A stretch of DNA of 64,000 nt from Amaranthus tricolor (GCF_026212465.1 NC_080057.1:25980647-26044646); one strand, 5' to 3'. Positions 1-15,465 are shown, counted from the first letter of the stretch. A program made the numbers and translations. The notes: generated from the sequence alone by a model not told the origin.

Positions 1-1
1 C

Positions 2-424
2 TGGAATGTTCTTGTGGTGCCTCCTCCTAGATGTCCTGCAAACTTTTTTACCAAAAACTGGTGGAAAGGAAAATTTTTGGCGGAACATGATGGAGAAATT
101 TTGGTAATCTATACCTGTTGTAGTGATTACCCCATCATTTTTAAACTCGATCAGGCGAGTATGGTATGGGAAGAAGTAAAAACCTTAGACGGGATTACTC
201 TCTTTGCAAATTTTCTTTCATCACATTCTAGAACCGATCTCCCTGGAATAATGAGGAACAGTGTTTATTTTTCTAAAGTTCGTTTCTATGGTAAACGATG
301 CATATCATACTCCCTCAAGGATTGTAGATACTATCCTCGAAAGCAATTCCATGATTGGGGAGAGCAAGATCCTTTTGAGAGCGTTTGGATTGACCCGCCC
401 GAGGATCTTTCAATCTTCACGTGA
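2..424 (+). CDS. F-box/DUF295 (KIB1-4 beta-propeller) protein, C-terminal part
   Basis: The reading frame is open from the left edge of the window to the TGA at 422-424, so the gene starts outside and only about 140 C-terminal residues are visible. The segment has the look of the KIB1-4/DUF295 domain of plant F-box proteins: an early W-W-K-G-K-F pair of tryptophans, a G-E-I-L-V-I strand, F-K-L-D and W-E-E-V-K-T-L-D-G strands, a later C-I-S-Y-S-L-K-D-C strand, and a terminal W-I-D-P-P-E stretch. Proteins of this family are usually substrate adaptors of SCF ubiquitin ligases; the N-terminal F-box itself is outside the window, so that role is inferred from the family. The last exon has no intron. 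The family name is fairly secure, the individual function unknown. Confidence 0.72.
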   Translation, partial: WNVLVVPPPRCPANFFTKNWWKGKFLAEHDGEILVIYTCCSDYPIIFKLDQASMVWEEVKTLDGITLFANFLSSHSRTDLPGIMRNSVYFSKVRFYGKRCISYSLKDCRYYPRKQFHDWGEQDPFESVWIDPPEDLSIFT

Positions 425-2629
425 TGCATGACAAATCCTGTAAGTGAGTTTACACTTTAGGTATTTTTGGTTGTTTTGCATTATCTTGAGACATTTGAAA
501 CTACAGTTTTATTTTTGTTGTATACTGATTAGAAAAATACATTTAAGACTGTCCCCTTGATCTCCGTCTCGAGTTTTGTTGAGATTTGACGTATCTCATG
601 AAAATGGAGTACTTATGCAATGCTATCTTTGTTTTAGTCGACTGTTTCATGTATTCGAGTTCTGCTTACATAGCCATGGCTGCAAGGGGTATTCTTTCAG
701 CGACGTTTTTCTTGTATAACCCATCTACCTTATTACATTTTTGTTGTCTCGTACAAATCTGTTTAGATTTCGCTAATCTGTCCGTTTAATGTTTTCTATG
801 TTCATAGTTTTGACTTGAAATCCTATCTATATCGGTGCTCGATATTGTAAGCAGATTCTCTGCATTGAAAGCTGCGTATATCTTCTGAGCTCACTCTTTG
901 GTCCATAGCCATTCTTTTGAAGAAAACTATTTAAACTTGTCTTAGATTTAAGTCTTTGTGGGTTCATTCTCTATGGTACAGCTGCGAGCGTGCGACTTGT
1001 TGGTCGATTTCATTTGACAAGCAAACAGTGTCGACTACTCGACTTTCATGGATGGCAATGGGAAAAAGTACTATAATTTTGTTTAGCCTAACCGCACCGG
1101 TTTAGGTGTAGCTGTGTGACTAGAGGTGTTCAAAATAGACCCGACAACCTGATATTTACCCAACCTTATAATCGAACCAGACTTGACTTGACTTCAAAAT
1201 GTCATTATTAGCTGAATTTCTCCGTTCACCCGTTTTTCCCACCAAAACCAACAAGAATGTCTAGACCTTTCTATTTTTATTGCAACAAAATGTCATTATC
1301 CCAATTGTCAAACGACTCTACCTACCCAACCTTTTCCCCTGTAATAACAAAGAGTTATTTCTGATCGACCCTTGATTGCAAACATCGTATGCAACTTCAC
1401 ATTAATAAGAAGTCCAAATGATATAACGAGTCACTTTACTATAGCTCATACAATTCGAAACCGAAGATTTTTAATCCTTCGACTCCCACTAAAAAACCAA
1501 TAAATCTCTTCGAACTCAAACATCGGGAATGAATCCATCTGACTATCTTCCTTTTGGCTTCTGTGCAGGTAAATTAAGTCTCAGTTACATTACCAAATTT
1601 GTGGAATTCACAAATGCCCTGTGCCCCAATTTGTCTGGAATACTCAATGATAAGGAGCAACTGTAAGAGATTCAGACCCCTTAGATGTTGGATCTTAATA
1701 AAAGTACGACAGACGACGCGTTTATGAGTCATAGATGTTTTTTTCTCATAGATGGTTTAACAGTGAATAAAACATTTTGAGCAAGTGCTTTAGAAGAGAA
1801 TACTAGTACAGACAGTAGTAGCACAGCTCAGTTTTTTTTGGTTTGTGTAAATTTAAGAGATAGCTTACCATATGGTGTTTTTAGTATATTGATTTAGAGG
1901 ACTTGTGTCTGTTTTTCTAGACAATTAGAAGTGTATTGTGTTAAGCTTTGATATAATGCATTGTATGGGAACACTCTTTTAAGATCACAACTTGAACTAA
2001 CTCTCTTCATAGTTTTCACCCTTTCAAGTGAATGCTAGCAATAGTCTCCGTGATTGCCAATAATCCTAACCTGTTAATTTTTTATCCGGACGGAATTTTA
2101 ATGTGTTGTAACTAAATTCTTTTGACATGTAACATGAAAATGAGATGACCAAAAATACCGAAAATAGTTGGGGTGAATTTGATTGAAATCTGAACTTGAT
2201 TATTTTGATCCGGTTTTTCAATTTGTCAATTTTTCAAGTTTCATGTGACATCATAATTTTCATACAAAATCTATCACATTTCTAGTCAAATTTTGTATTT
2301 TGAGTCGGTATGTGATTTTTGAAGCCGTAAAAGTGACACATGGTGTTTTTTTAACTTTTAAAAACTATGTAATCTTTTAAGAATTTTTATGATAAGATGT
2401 GAAACCATACCGAGAACAATCTAACATAAAATCAAGTGCAACAAAGTGACATGAACCATAAAGTTGAAAAGGGAATAGCAAAGGTGCCTCAGTCAAGCAA
2501 AACATCGTTGCCGGTACATGATAACAATGTTAAAACTTTAATCCCAACAATATAAATGAAATGTGTGGATAAATGAAAACAGAAGACTAAAAAAATAAAA
2601 AGAAACAGAGTGAAGAACAATTGTACTAT
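425..2629. other. Spacer between F-box gene and LIF2-like gene
   Basis: These 2.2 kb hold the 3' flank of the F-box gene and AT-rich spacer. Short open frames here lack recognisable domains or splice context. A piece near 1360-1440 (cgacccttgattgcaaacat) resembles a dispersed SINE-like repeat seen again in introns near 3.2, 20.4 and 37.7 kb. Otherwise I see no gene. Confidence 0.5.
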
Positions 2630-2929
2630 CCATGACCATAACTACTCTAGAGAGCTTTGATTACGTGGCCATGAATAGAAAAGATGCGAAATTCCATCGA
2701 CCAACTGTGAACTCAGCCAGTCTACAACTAAACATCATAGCAAAATTAATCAAATACATTCACTGTCCTTATATGTTCTACATTTTCCAATTTCTACAGA
2801 ATTTGTGGCATTCGTCAAGTACAGACTTCAAGTAAATAGAAAGTATGACTTAAAGCATTGCCATTGTAACAGCATAAAATTTACGTCACAACATCCACAG
2901 ATTAAATGACAGACGTCGCAGCACATTCC

Positions 2930-5900
2930 TCAATATGGATTGTAACGGTTTCGTCCACGACCACCATCATTACCACGTTTCCAGGTATTGGAGCCACTCC
3001 TACCTCCACCCCCTCCTCTACCACCTCTATGCTGCTGAGAAGGTGGGGTCTGTGCATGCATTCCAGGTTGTTGCCTGCAGCAAGCGAACATGACATTTTA
3101 CATGCAAAAAAAATATAAATTGTCTAGGTTGTAAAACAGATGGAAAGGACGATGCACAACATTTCATTGCTCCAATATCATCAAGTGGCTCCCGCATAGG
3201 GGCTTAAAAGGTCTGACGTTATTTATCGACTCTTGATAGCAAACATCATTTGCAAATTTATATGAATAAAAGGTTGCTGACGATTTAATGAACCTTTACT
3301 ATAGTCCAATACAATCATTCAAGGTGAACCTCAACTTAGGTGAACCTCTTACAACGCAAATAATCAAACCTTTATACATTAGTTATCACCACATTAATAA
3401 GCCTAGAAATAGTTTTTCATAAAAAACACTAGAAATCAAGTAGCCCATGCCCTTGCACGAATTGTAATCAAATTTTGCACAATTTAGTTCCAGCTAGCAG
3501 AACTCAAAAATGCATGCAAGACAAGAAAATGTCCACCAAACTTACATAAACATATTTTTACAGCTTCAATTTAAGCTAGCAAGTTGTTAAGAGGACACCT
3601 CAAATCTACCAGAATGACATTGAAAATCCTTTCTCTAACGTTCTACCCAAGTTTAAGACTTGGCTTGCTTCAAAGTTTAACAGTAAGTAATACATCAAAT
3701 GACTCCTAAAACTTTTCCTTCTTCCAAATGCCTAATAATCCAAAACAAGTTTACATGAAGCAGAGCCATCCTTAAAACATCCACATTCCACAATAATCAC
3801 TAGAAGCAAACTAGAAGTACACCCCAAAAGTCAAAGGCACAAGGCAGACCATCAAAATGTACATTGGATTCTGGACAATTGCAAAGGCTCAGAATCTACA
3901 AATTGAATAATGAGTAGTGCAAGAACAATATAATTTGCAGGACTTGCACATGGGATTTACAAAATTTAGCAAAGACCTTGCCATTTGAAGCAGGAGAAAA
4001 AAATTGGGAAGTTGTAACGTTGTATTAATGTGAACCAAGAAGGCTACATAACTATATAAGGAAAGGGGAGAAATTAGCAAGTGCGGAAAAACAACCTTAG
4101 AAACATCACACATGAGAAAACAAAGGAAACAAATATAAACATAAAGACATTAATTATCGGCCGACTTACAATACGTATCCAATCCTTCCATCAGGTAAAA
4201 GCATTGGCATCATAGCCATACCAGCAGAACCTGAACCTGAACCTCTGCCACCGTAAAGTAGTGGCTGAAAGAAACCATTACAAGGGTGAGAACTGAGCTA
4301 GGGTGATGATAGAACAAACAAATATGTAAACAAGACTTCAATAGAAGAGAAGAATAAAAAATAACAACTTTCACTAATTCAGCAAAATAAAAGACCATAA
4401 CAAATGCGACATGGCGCCTGCAAAATATAAGGCAACATATGGTGATATAATACTTCTTCAACAAAAAACCTTCTCAAGAATGATTCTAGATAGCTTTAAA
4501 TTCTAGCTATGGCCCAAGAACTAGAACAGTAACCCAGATACTTAGTACACACATTCACACCTCAAATGACTAGATTTATAGAGATTTGAACAGACACCAT
4601 AACTAGCCCAAAAATGAAGAGTGAAGTGTCAAACCCATACGGGGCAGGCATTTGAGGTGAAATAAAAGATTTTGTGAAAAATAAAATAAAAATAACCTCA
4701 AGGACATCAATATACAAAATCTTACTTGTGCTAGGCCTGGAGCACCATATCCTGCACCAACAGCTCCATATGGGCCACCAATCATACCATATCCAACACC
4801 AGGTCCAAAACCAGGAAGCAAAACAGATGTTTGAGAAGTGGCCGCTGATGATGACTTCTGGTCAGCTTGCGGCTTTGCCAAAGAGCAATCCAGAACTTGA
4901 CCTGTGACCCCCAATTTTATTTAGTTTTTTTTAACAAAAAAGCATCCAAAGCCAAGCAATTAGCACCATGCACAAAAAATCGAAACTATTGAGCGCATAG
5001 TGCAATATCTCAGATGTGGTCACAGTTGTAGTTACAGTTGCAATACCACTTAGTCAATGGAAATAGTTTTTTGGCGAGCCAGCCTCTTGCAGTAGCCTCA
5101 AAAACCTTTACTGTGAGGTATGCTGTGATGGTGCTCATATTTTGCACTATAATAACTCATTTAGACTAAACTAGCAAAGAGTAAAATATTACCTTCAAGT
5201 TCATATCTCTCAGTTTTTTGTAGAGCCTTCATAGCACTTGTCCTTTCGGAAAAGTGCACAAAGCCAAATCTGCTGTTCTCCTGCCCTTCTTTTGCAGGCG
5301 GCAAAACAACTTTTGTTATTTTCCCATGGTGGCTAAAAAGCTCCTTGAGCGTATTTTGTGTGACATTTTTTGGCAGATTCTTGACATAAACAGCCTTGAC
5401 CTACAAAGGGAACCCAAAAATTAGATTTAGCTAATTACAAAAATACTTGATACCACAAACAAATTCAGATAAACAAAATTACATACACATAAAATCCAAG
5501 ATGGCTAATAAAGACGTTTCAAAAGTCATAAGATAACAAAAATGTATTTGAAAATCACAAAGCGCAATATTCAGTGCTACGATAACAAACATATGCTTGC
5601 AAGTTGCAAACAAGCCAATCAGATAAGTACTAGGAAATTAGGCATTCGAAAACCAATAAGAGTTTTTTGAAGAATCTCCACAATCCTATCAAGTAGGCAT
5701 GCAGTAGATTAACCATCTCCATGCATGTGAATTGTGAAGCAATCAATAAAGCACTCACACATTATTGCTTCTAAGAAATATAAAATTGTGAGCATGCCTT
5801 TTACAGTGTTTTGAAAGGTAGAAGGCACACGGCATAAGGATCCTAGAGTCTAGACAAGAAGTCAAGAAACACCTGCAAAAGTGAATACCTTTCACATTGA

Positions 5901-7815
5901 AGAGAAACCAGACACTATCTAATAAAAATGTAACTGGTTGTTATTTGATAACGTTGCACAAAATCGAATAGCACATAGATATTGAAGATATTTTCATACT
6001 GATATATGACATATGCATAGTCTTAAACAAGCTCCTAGAAGCCTATCAAATTTAAGCAAATCCATGTTCTCTCAATCTCAAAACTTCATAAGCAAATATT
6101 TCAGCTTAAATGCTATGAGACATGTTTATTCTGCCTACATACTTTCATAATCAACAAGACACGAACCAATACCGTTCACTAGTAGCAAAACACTTGTAGC
6201 TACTCTTCAATAGTAAGATATCAGCCACTATAAATCACACTGTTATTAGGTCATCCAGAATGTATATGCATGCCTCTAACTGGCTTGAACAAATAATATA
6301 AACAGACAAGTCAGGATAAGGATACCTGGGATGCTGCAGTAGAATCTGCATTCTTAGAGTCAGCCCAGTTGATTGTTGGAGAATTGTCACCGAGCCTAAA
6401 ATCTGGATTTGACATCTTTTCTCTTGAATACTCAGCACATGCATGATTGTAGTACTCAATAAAAGCAAATCCACGGTTGCGACTGGAATTTTGTGGGTCC
6501 TGCAATCATATTTTGCAGGCCAATTTATAACAAAAAATCTGAATCAATAAAACACAATTATTCAAGAAACACAAAGAAATACAGGAAGCAAATAAAACAA
6601 GATAAACCTTTATAAGTTCAATTTTAGTCACTCCAGGCCCAACATCTGAAACTGCATTCCTCAATTCTTGTTCTCCCCACGTTCTAGGAAGGTTACCAAC
6701 AAAGAGCTTATGTCTGGCTTGCGATGAGGAGCACTTAACTTTCTTACCCTGAAAAAAGCATTGAATACCATTAGTCATTATAAACCAAATCAATTGTTCT
6801 TTCTGGACATGAGTGATCCAAAGGAAGGCCTTACAAAATATAACAATAGTGTTCAAGTTTTGATTATAACTAAAGTACAAATAAAGAGGGGAAATTTAGC
6901 AAATAACCCCTCCGTTCTCTATTGTTCTTCCCATTTGAAATATTCCACCTTAAGAAGAGAGAAACTTAATTAATGTTTTTGACACATATTTAGAAGATAA
7001 AATATACCCATGTGAGATCTCGTTAGATTCGTATTAATGTATACTTTTTTATAATGCATTTTTTATAATTTTTAGTTACGTATATTTAGCGATATTGAGG
7101 TTTAAAATTTGCATTGAAAATTGTGCAAAAAGTAAATGAGAAGAAAAAAAAGAAACGGAGGGAGTAATATTTATGACCTTGAATTCAGCTGCACTCAGTT
7201 TATCCATTGCTTTAGCCGCCAAATCCTTTGTCCTATACATAACAAAAGCATAGCCCTTGTTTCCACTTAAATCTTTTTTCTTCATTATCCTCACCTACAA
7301 TTTTTTTTTCCAAATATCAAAAACATTCCTCGGTCAAAATCTAAAACAAAGAACATAATGGAACAATAGAAGCATACCTCCACAACTTCGCCTATAGTTT
7401 CACAAAATTCCCTCAATTCCTCCTCAGTAGCATCATTGGGTATACCACCAACAAAAACTTCTGAACCATGAGGGGGAAGTGCAAGCAGCTCGGCATGCTT
7501 TTTCTTGTCATCCCCATCTTTCATATCAACATCAATATCACCCCCTTTTTCAGAACCATCTGCTTCATCTTCTTCCTCCTCCTCCTCCTCTTCTTCTTCC
7601 ACTTCCTCTTCTACCTCCTCCTCTTCTTCCACCTCTTCCTCCACTTCTTCTTCCACTTCTTCATACTCAACCTCTTCCTCTATAGTTTCTTCATGATCAT
7701 TCTCCCCATCCAAATCTACCTTCTCCTCATGTTCAACGGCCTTTTCTTGTTCACTGAACTCCTCATGTGTATCAGGAACTGAAGCTGCAGCTACAGCTGA
7801 TCTTGTCCTTGGCAT
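2930..7815 (-). CDS. LIF2: hnRNP R/Q-like protein with three RRMs (LIF2-type)
   Basis: Eight coding exons on the minus strand join in frame into 497 residues: 7815-7378, 7294-7178, 6748-6608, 6499-6326, 5400-5193, 4901-4726, 4264-4170 and 3074-2930. The start MPRTRSA is followed by a long Glu/Asp-rich region (about residues 20-100), then three RNA-recognition motifs: RRM1 from E-V-F-V-G-G-I-P (about 118-195), RRM2 from H-K-L-F-V-G-N-L-P (about 197-280) and RRM3 from A-V-Y-V-K-N-L-P (about 292-370). A Gly/Pro-rich linker leads to an RGG/Gly-Arg tail ending NRYNPY. Order, length and exon phases match the plant hnRNP-Q group that includes LIF2, an LHP1 partner in chromatin silencing and stress responses. 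The biological role is inferred from the family. Intron 2 holds a Stowaway-like MITE and intron 7 SINE debris. Paralogues exist, so the symbol is tentative. Confidence 0.88.
6904..7166. mobile_element. Stowaway-like MITE in intron 2 of LIF2-like gene
   Basis: The left end reads CCCCTCCGTTCTC and the right end GAAACGGAGGGAGTA, which pair as terminal inverted repeats with the Stowaway-type CTCCCTCCGTTC core. The element is about 263 bp and ends in TA. It lies in the intron about 10 nt downstream of the 5' splice site (on the minus strand) of exon 2. Confidence 0.75.
7569..7690 (-). repeat. GAA/GAG-rich coding microsatellite (acidic tract)
   Basis: On the plus strand this is a long run of ctt/cct triplets. 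On the coding strand it is an impure GAR codon run encoding mostly glutamate with interspersed valines in the LIF2-like protein. It is likely length-polymorphic and produces spurious long open frames on the plus strand. Confidence 0.8.
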
Positions 7816-9200
7816 TTTGTATGTCTAATCTGGTAAACTTGATAAATAACTGTGGAGGAAGCACGGAAACCAGGTGCATCCAAAAAAGAAAGAAGATAAT
7901 GACAGAAAGGAGGAGCAATAGAAAGGCCAAAAGGAGTAGCACAGTAAGAATCTAAAATGAATCTGTGCCATGAGTCAGGGCACCGAGGAGATAAAAATTT
8001 GAATGAACAATAGAACTAAAAAAAGACAGGCAAGAAGAATATAGAATGATAATGAAGAAGATGAGACGGTGCCCAACAGTTGCAAACAATGAAGTCAACA
8101 AATATTTTTGACAATTAGATAAGGGCTTCAACCCAAACAAGCAAAAAGCAGGTTTTAAGTTAATATCTAGTCATTATAACAACGGACATAGCTCAAGCGA
8201 AACAGGAACTGAAAAATAATAAATAATGAGAAATGGGTAATTGAAATCAAATCAGCTTAAAGCCATAGACAATCATAATAGTAATACAAGGTTGGGGCAT
8301 ATAATGAATCAATTTCCCCAAGTTGATAAACCTGAAATGACCATAAAAGAATAATATGCAGATGTCATTTCTTACAGTTACTGTATATTGCTTAAATCCA
8401 CACAAAAAAAAAAGAAAAAAAAAAAGAAAAAAAAGAGATGACGACCTAATCCCCAATAATATATACCTCAGGTTCTCAACTCCAGAATCTCTACTCGATT
8501 CAAATCTGTCAAAAACTTAATCACAATATGAACACCCCAAAATGTCTTGTGTAATCCTAAATGCCCCAATTACAGTAACCAGTATAATCCATTTGCAAAA
8601 TAAAACTCACAAGTGTAACTAATATTCAATACCATTGCTGATAGGAATATAGTTTAATTTCATAGAATCAAAATAGACGAACTAAACATTAGTTCAACAA
8701 TAAATATTTAGGGTTTTACAAAATAATAGACAAGTGACAAAACCAAAAAAAGTCCAACTCAAATTATATCCTCGGTGCACTTTTATCTTATCACCTCTAC
8801 ATTCAAAACTACCAAGAGGCTAGAAGTAATTGATAACTTCATAATCATACAATGACATAAATTAAGGTTCCTGAAGACGATATAGGTCCAGTTATAATTA
8901 TCATTATCGTAATCATATAAAATACTCAATATTTGTTCAAATTCCCCAAAGCATCGCCAATTTGATTTCAAGATTTCAACCAACACACATAAATATTAGC
9001 TCTAAAAACAAAAAACAACCAAAACAAAAGTTAGGCATAAGAATTCAGATCTAAAGATATGAGAAAGAAAGAGATTTTTACCAGAGATTAGCAAGAACCG
9101 GAAGAAATTAATGAACCGGTGGTTATTCTGACAGTTTTTGTCGGTGGTTCGTCACCGGCAGCAAGCAACAAAATAAAAACGACGGAGCTAGGGCAAAATG
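7816..9200 (-). other. 5' UTR with leader intron of the LIF2-like gene
   Basis: Just upstream of the ATG the minus strand has an acceptor (AG at 7831-7830), giving a 14-nt second leader exon. A matching donor (CTG|GTAAAAATC) ends a leader exon at 9082. This predicts a 1.25 kb intron (9081-7830) in the 5' UTR, common in plant RNA-binding protein genes. The 5' end near 9200 is a guess; transcript data would settle it. The intron contains a purine-rich A/G tract at 8400-8440. Confidence 0.5.
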
Positions 9201-9859
9201 AGCGAGTTCTTTAAACCAGCAATAAGTACAGTACTAATTTGCTTGGTAGAGTTGCCCATTTGGCCATTTGCGTGCACAAGTTGAAGATGGCTCGGGCCCA
9301 CACCAAAGTTTGATCCGCAAATTATTTGGTCCGGTCTACCCGATCTAATCCGTTTTTCTCAAAAAAAAATTACGTTCTAGTCTCAGTTTTTATTTTTTAA
9401 ATCTGACCCGACTCTAAATCGTTCTATGACCGAAAACTAATTTAAAAAAAAAATAGGTTGCTATCTAGATATTTTGAGATGTAGTTATTTTTATAGTAGT
9501 ATATAGTTGAATGAAGTTGATGCAATCAACCAATTACAAATTACTCCTATAACATTTGGTAATTATAGGTGTGAATATTTGCATAAACACATTTACTATT
9601 AATTTGGAAAAAATTAAAATAAAAAAACCGTACATCAGATCAGACCAGACTTTTGTAAAACGTTTAGGTTCAGTCTTGTCTGATAATTTAAAAGATCCGA
9701 TCCAAGCTGGAAATTTTTCAGATCGAAATTTTTGGTTCGGTTTGATTTTAGTGTCAGGTCAGACCAAATCGAACTGTGTGCATCCCTTTTCCTTTCCAAT
9801 GACCGTCTCTAATTGGGCTGACCCATTATATTTTAAAAAAAGAAAAATATAGTGTATCT

Positions 9860-10440
9860 GCACGCTTATTCGGAAAGGTTTTAGGATACTTTAAGTAGGC
9901 ATTTATGATACGTCTAGTAGAGATTTACAATATATCAAGTAAGTGTTTTTAGCATGCTAAAGTTGTCAAGTATGTGTTTTTAATCGTCTAATTCTTGTAA
10001 ACCTCAAACACCTACTTATTGTAAACCTCAAACACCTACTTAGTATACCTTAAAACACATATTTGACATTCCTTAAACAACTATTTGACATACCTTAAAT
10101 ACCTACTTTACATACCCAAATACATACTAAATATACCTTAAACACCAATGCGACAACCCTAAATACCTACTTGATGCATTTCAAATACCTACTTGGTATA
10201 TCTCAAATACCTACTTGACATAACGTCAAACCCTTACTTGACAACCCTTACTACCTACTAGTATACCTCACATTCCTACTTAATATACCTCAAATACCTA
10301 TTTGATATATATCAATCTCTACTTGGTATACCCTAAATCTCCCACCATAAAGATAATTAATTAGCGTTTTTTTAATTAATCAACTTTTGTGGTTAGGCTT
10401 ACTATGAGTCGTCTCTCAGAAAGATGGTCTATAAGGAGAG
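9860..10440. repeat. Degenerate array of about 22-bp repeats, partly inverted
   Basis: From about 9985 to 10335 a unit close to acctacttgacataccttaaat recurs roughly every 20-24 bp with many substitutions. Upstream, 9870-9985 carries the same motif in the opposite orientation (ttaagtaggcattt, caagtaagtgttttt, caagtatgtgtttttaa). To the right, about 10410-10440, is a GTCTCTCAGAAAGATGGTC-type segment like the ends of long-TIR elements. This looks like a foldback transposon remnant with subterminal repeats. No coding potential is visible. Confidence 0.6.
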
Positions 10441-10935
10441 ATAGTATTAAATTTTTCACTATCCTAAAGCTCAATAGTCATCATCCAGTTTATTTTTATT
10501 AATGACCCTGTTTTTTAAAGTTTATCATCTTCTCTCTTAATTTTTCTATCTACCCCATCATACTTTCTACCCAATGAATGTTGGCTAAAACGGTTGGCTA
10601 GTTTGTTAATTTGACTAATTGAAAATATTGACTAATAAGCCAATTATTTATATTGTTTTTATGAAAGTGTTTGGTAAAAGTTATTTATTTGTTGTTATTT
10701 GTTTATATTAGAAAAAGTGGGTAAAAAACAAATATCAATAAAAAAGTTACTTCATTTAGCTTTTTGATTTGATTTAAAATTGGTGTTTCAGTTGTCTTTA
10801 AAGTCGTAAAATACGCTTAGCAAACCTATTTTACCAACCAAAAAGTCCAAATTTTTTTTTAAAAAAAAAGCAATAAAAAACCTAGTTAATTTAATCTTAG
10901 TCTTAGTTTTAGTCATCAACACAATGTACTTATGC

Positions 10936-11172
10936 TATGTTTGAAAACGATAATTTTATTTGGAAATGTATTTATTGACTCAAATTTTGGTTTTTGACAA
11001 ACAAAAAAAATTCAAATTTGAAATTCGAGTCAATTCCTCTACTATTTCAGAAGTTAGTTAACATTGAGAATGCGAAAATGACTTATTAAATTTAATCATT
11101 CACAAATTCTTCATTTATAATACCATAATTAAATTTACAATTTAAAATAAATTACTTATTCCCAAACACAAT
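10936..11172. repeat. Dispersed hAT-like MITE, copy A
   Basis: The left end atgtttgaaaacgataattt and the right end attacttattcccaaacaca form imperfect terminal inverted repeats around an AT-rich interior. A second, diverged copy lies at 32736-32944 inside the decayed beta-expansin gene; shared landmarks are gagtcaattcc, cactatttt/tactattt, tttaaaataaatta and aaacacaat. The class is a guess from the ends. Confidence 0.55.
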
Positions 11173-11720
11173 TCTGTACATATTAAATAAACAAACATGC
11201 TTAATGTTAACACCGTCTCTTGATTTGTGAACAATGAACTCCTTATATCGTTCGTTCCTAATATCATTTAGTTATTCCTAGTCCAATTAAGGGGTAACAA
11301 CAATATTCTCTATCTTTTTTCCCTTTTTACTTATGTAATAGAGGTTTGATATATATATTCAATACCTACATAATGTATTAATTTCTCCTTCTCTCTTGTT
11401 ATAGGAGATTTTTTAATATCCTCTATCTTTTTAATTACATGAAAATCATTAATATAATCAAAATACAAACAATCTAATCCACAACTTAATTATTTATTTA
11501 ACATTAGACTACAACATTATACATGCACATCATCAAGTCACACATGAATCATGATGATTGTTTCAAGAAAAAAATTAAAAACAAATCACAAATATCTCAA
11601 AAACACAATAAGTTTGTTTATGATATATATAGTAAAAGCTTAGAATACAACACTAATTCAACTTAAAAACACTTAATATCTTCCTTTCATCATCTTCCAA
11701 CCAATTTCAATCTTTTGGAA

Positions 11721-13641
<1,921 letters not shown>

Positions 13642-13743
13642 CTAACCAACAATTATTGATGATAATTAAGAGTTAGAAGAGATTAGTGAGAAGAATTAAG
13701 TGCTTATTGAATAAAAATGTTTGATATGAAATCAATTTGGAAC

Positions 13744-13756
13744 TAATATATATAGG
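13744..13756 (-). promoter_or_regulatory. TATA box of the anthocyanidin synthase gene
   Basis: The plus strand aatatatatag reads CTATATATATT on the coding strand, roughly 120 bp before the ATG at 13626. This is a reasonable core promoter position allowing a leader of about 90 nt. No MYB or bHLH sites were assigned. Confidence 0.5.
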
Positions 13757-14965
13757 CAGTGGCAGATGTACATTAGAGTCTAATAATGTTTAGATTTCAC
13801 CATAAATTATAAATTGCATTGAATCTCTTAATATAAATTGTAAAAAATGATTAATACTATCTCTGGTCTCTAATAGTTGCTACGGTCACTGTAACAAATA
13901 TTGTTCATTAATTGATCTTATTTGCATATATTTCTCTATGTTTAATGTAAAGTATTGTCAAGTGAGACTTTGTTTGATTCGTTTTAATGCATATTGAAGA
14001 AATTAAAAATTTAAATTGTGTATTAAACAAAATGAGAAAATCTTACGTATTTGAGAATAGGATTAATTTTTTAGGTGTAACAAACACATAATGCTTTTGT
14101 AAGAGGGGAAAGTACGTCAAAAATATTATTTGGAGGCAAATATAGATTGTGAAAGCTAGTTCATCACGTGAATTGGTGTGACTAACGGCTAGTCAATGAA
14201 TAATTTTATGTTGTTGTAGAGAGGAATGGTGGTTAAGGCATGCACACCAAGGTTTGCTTCTCTAACATTCAAATGAATGTGATAATTATTCATGATCGTA
14301 TTAGAAGTGCAACGTATAAGGACTAAGTAAAAAAAAACTAATTATAGATATTTTTTTATATATGATCGATGCGATACGAAATATAGTGTTGTCGGTTGTT
14401 GTTTGTGATTATAAATGCTGTTATGATTTTCAATTTGTATAGGAGATACCATTTAATTTTTATATATAATTTTATTAAAGATTTGCTACTTTGATCTTCG
14501 TTTGTTCTTTAGGATTTGATTCACGTTGTTGGTATTAGTGTTAGCAACATAATGTAAGACGTGGTGGGAAGAGAGTTCAAGAATGGGGATTCCATTTTGG
14601 TTAAAGAGGTGGGATTTGGTGTTTCTTGACAACATGTGTAAAAGATTTTGAAAAAAAGTTGCCTTTTTATTTTGTGCTAGTGGACTTTAGTCTACCAACT
14701 CAAACTTGGGTGCTCGACTTTTTGTTGTTGACTTTTTGCTAATGATTTAAGGCTTTTGTCGAATTGACTCCCAATTCCCAAATATATAGAGTGGTCACTA
14801 AGCTCTAGTTAAGTTAATCTAATCGTTAGACCATCAAGAGGGGAGTAATTAATGCAACTCACCACCACGGGGGCTCAGCGCAAACATTCATTGAACCTAG
14901 TAAGTTTTATGTCTTATTATTTTGCAATATCTTACGTTTTTATTTCTCATTTGTTAGTTAGAAAT

Positions 14966-15465
14966 AGGAATGGTCATGGTTCGAAGACTCTATCAAATCC
15001 GCCCAAACTTGTTACTAATTTTAGGGTCTGAATTTAATTTTAAAATCCTAAGAAATCTGAGTTCGATTCAAGCCTAAAAAATAAATGGGTTTGGGTTTAG
15101 GGTCGTCATACCTAGATCCAACTCATACCCTTTCTCTGGACCATTTAAAATTTCGACCCAATCCATTATATAACTCAAAATCAGTTTTAAATTTGTTTTA
15201 AACCTATATTTTTATTTGGATTTAATTAGACATATAAACAAACTATACACCTATTTTAGTACTAATTAAACCTTTAAAATATAAAAAAACTTTAATATAG
15301 ATAATTAAATTAAGACCCATTTAAAAATCTAGACCCAACAGACAGAACAGGTCTAGATGTGGGTCTAAGACTTTCTGACCCTAAGAATCTGAGTCCACCA
15401 AAAATTAAAGGGTCTTAATTCGGATTTGATTAAACCCCATTCAAACCCGACCTATAACCATTCCT
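14966..15465. mobile_element. Non-autonomous element with short TIRs
   Basis: The left end AGGAATGGTCATGG matches the reverse complement of the right end, AGGAATGGTTATAGG. The 500-bp interior is rich in ggtctg/gaccc-type motifs arranged in both orientations (left half tagggtctg, gacccaat; right half agacccaac, gggtctaag). There is no open frame of note. No clear target duplication is visible, so class is unassigned. Confidence 0.6.

Noticed and set aside
7468..7782. Long plus-strand frames rich in Phe/Leu, Pro/Leu or Ser runs
   Set aside because: They are the antisense of the GAA/GAG-rich acidic exon of the LIF2-like gene; low-complexity shadows.
9556..9852. 98-residue plus-strand frame in the spacer after the LIF2-like gene
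   Set aside because: AT-rich, begins in repeat-like sequence with gatcagaccagac-type motifs, and shows no domain.
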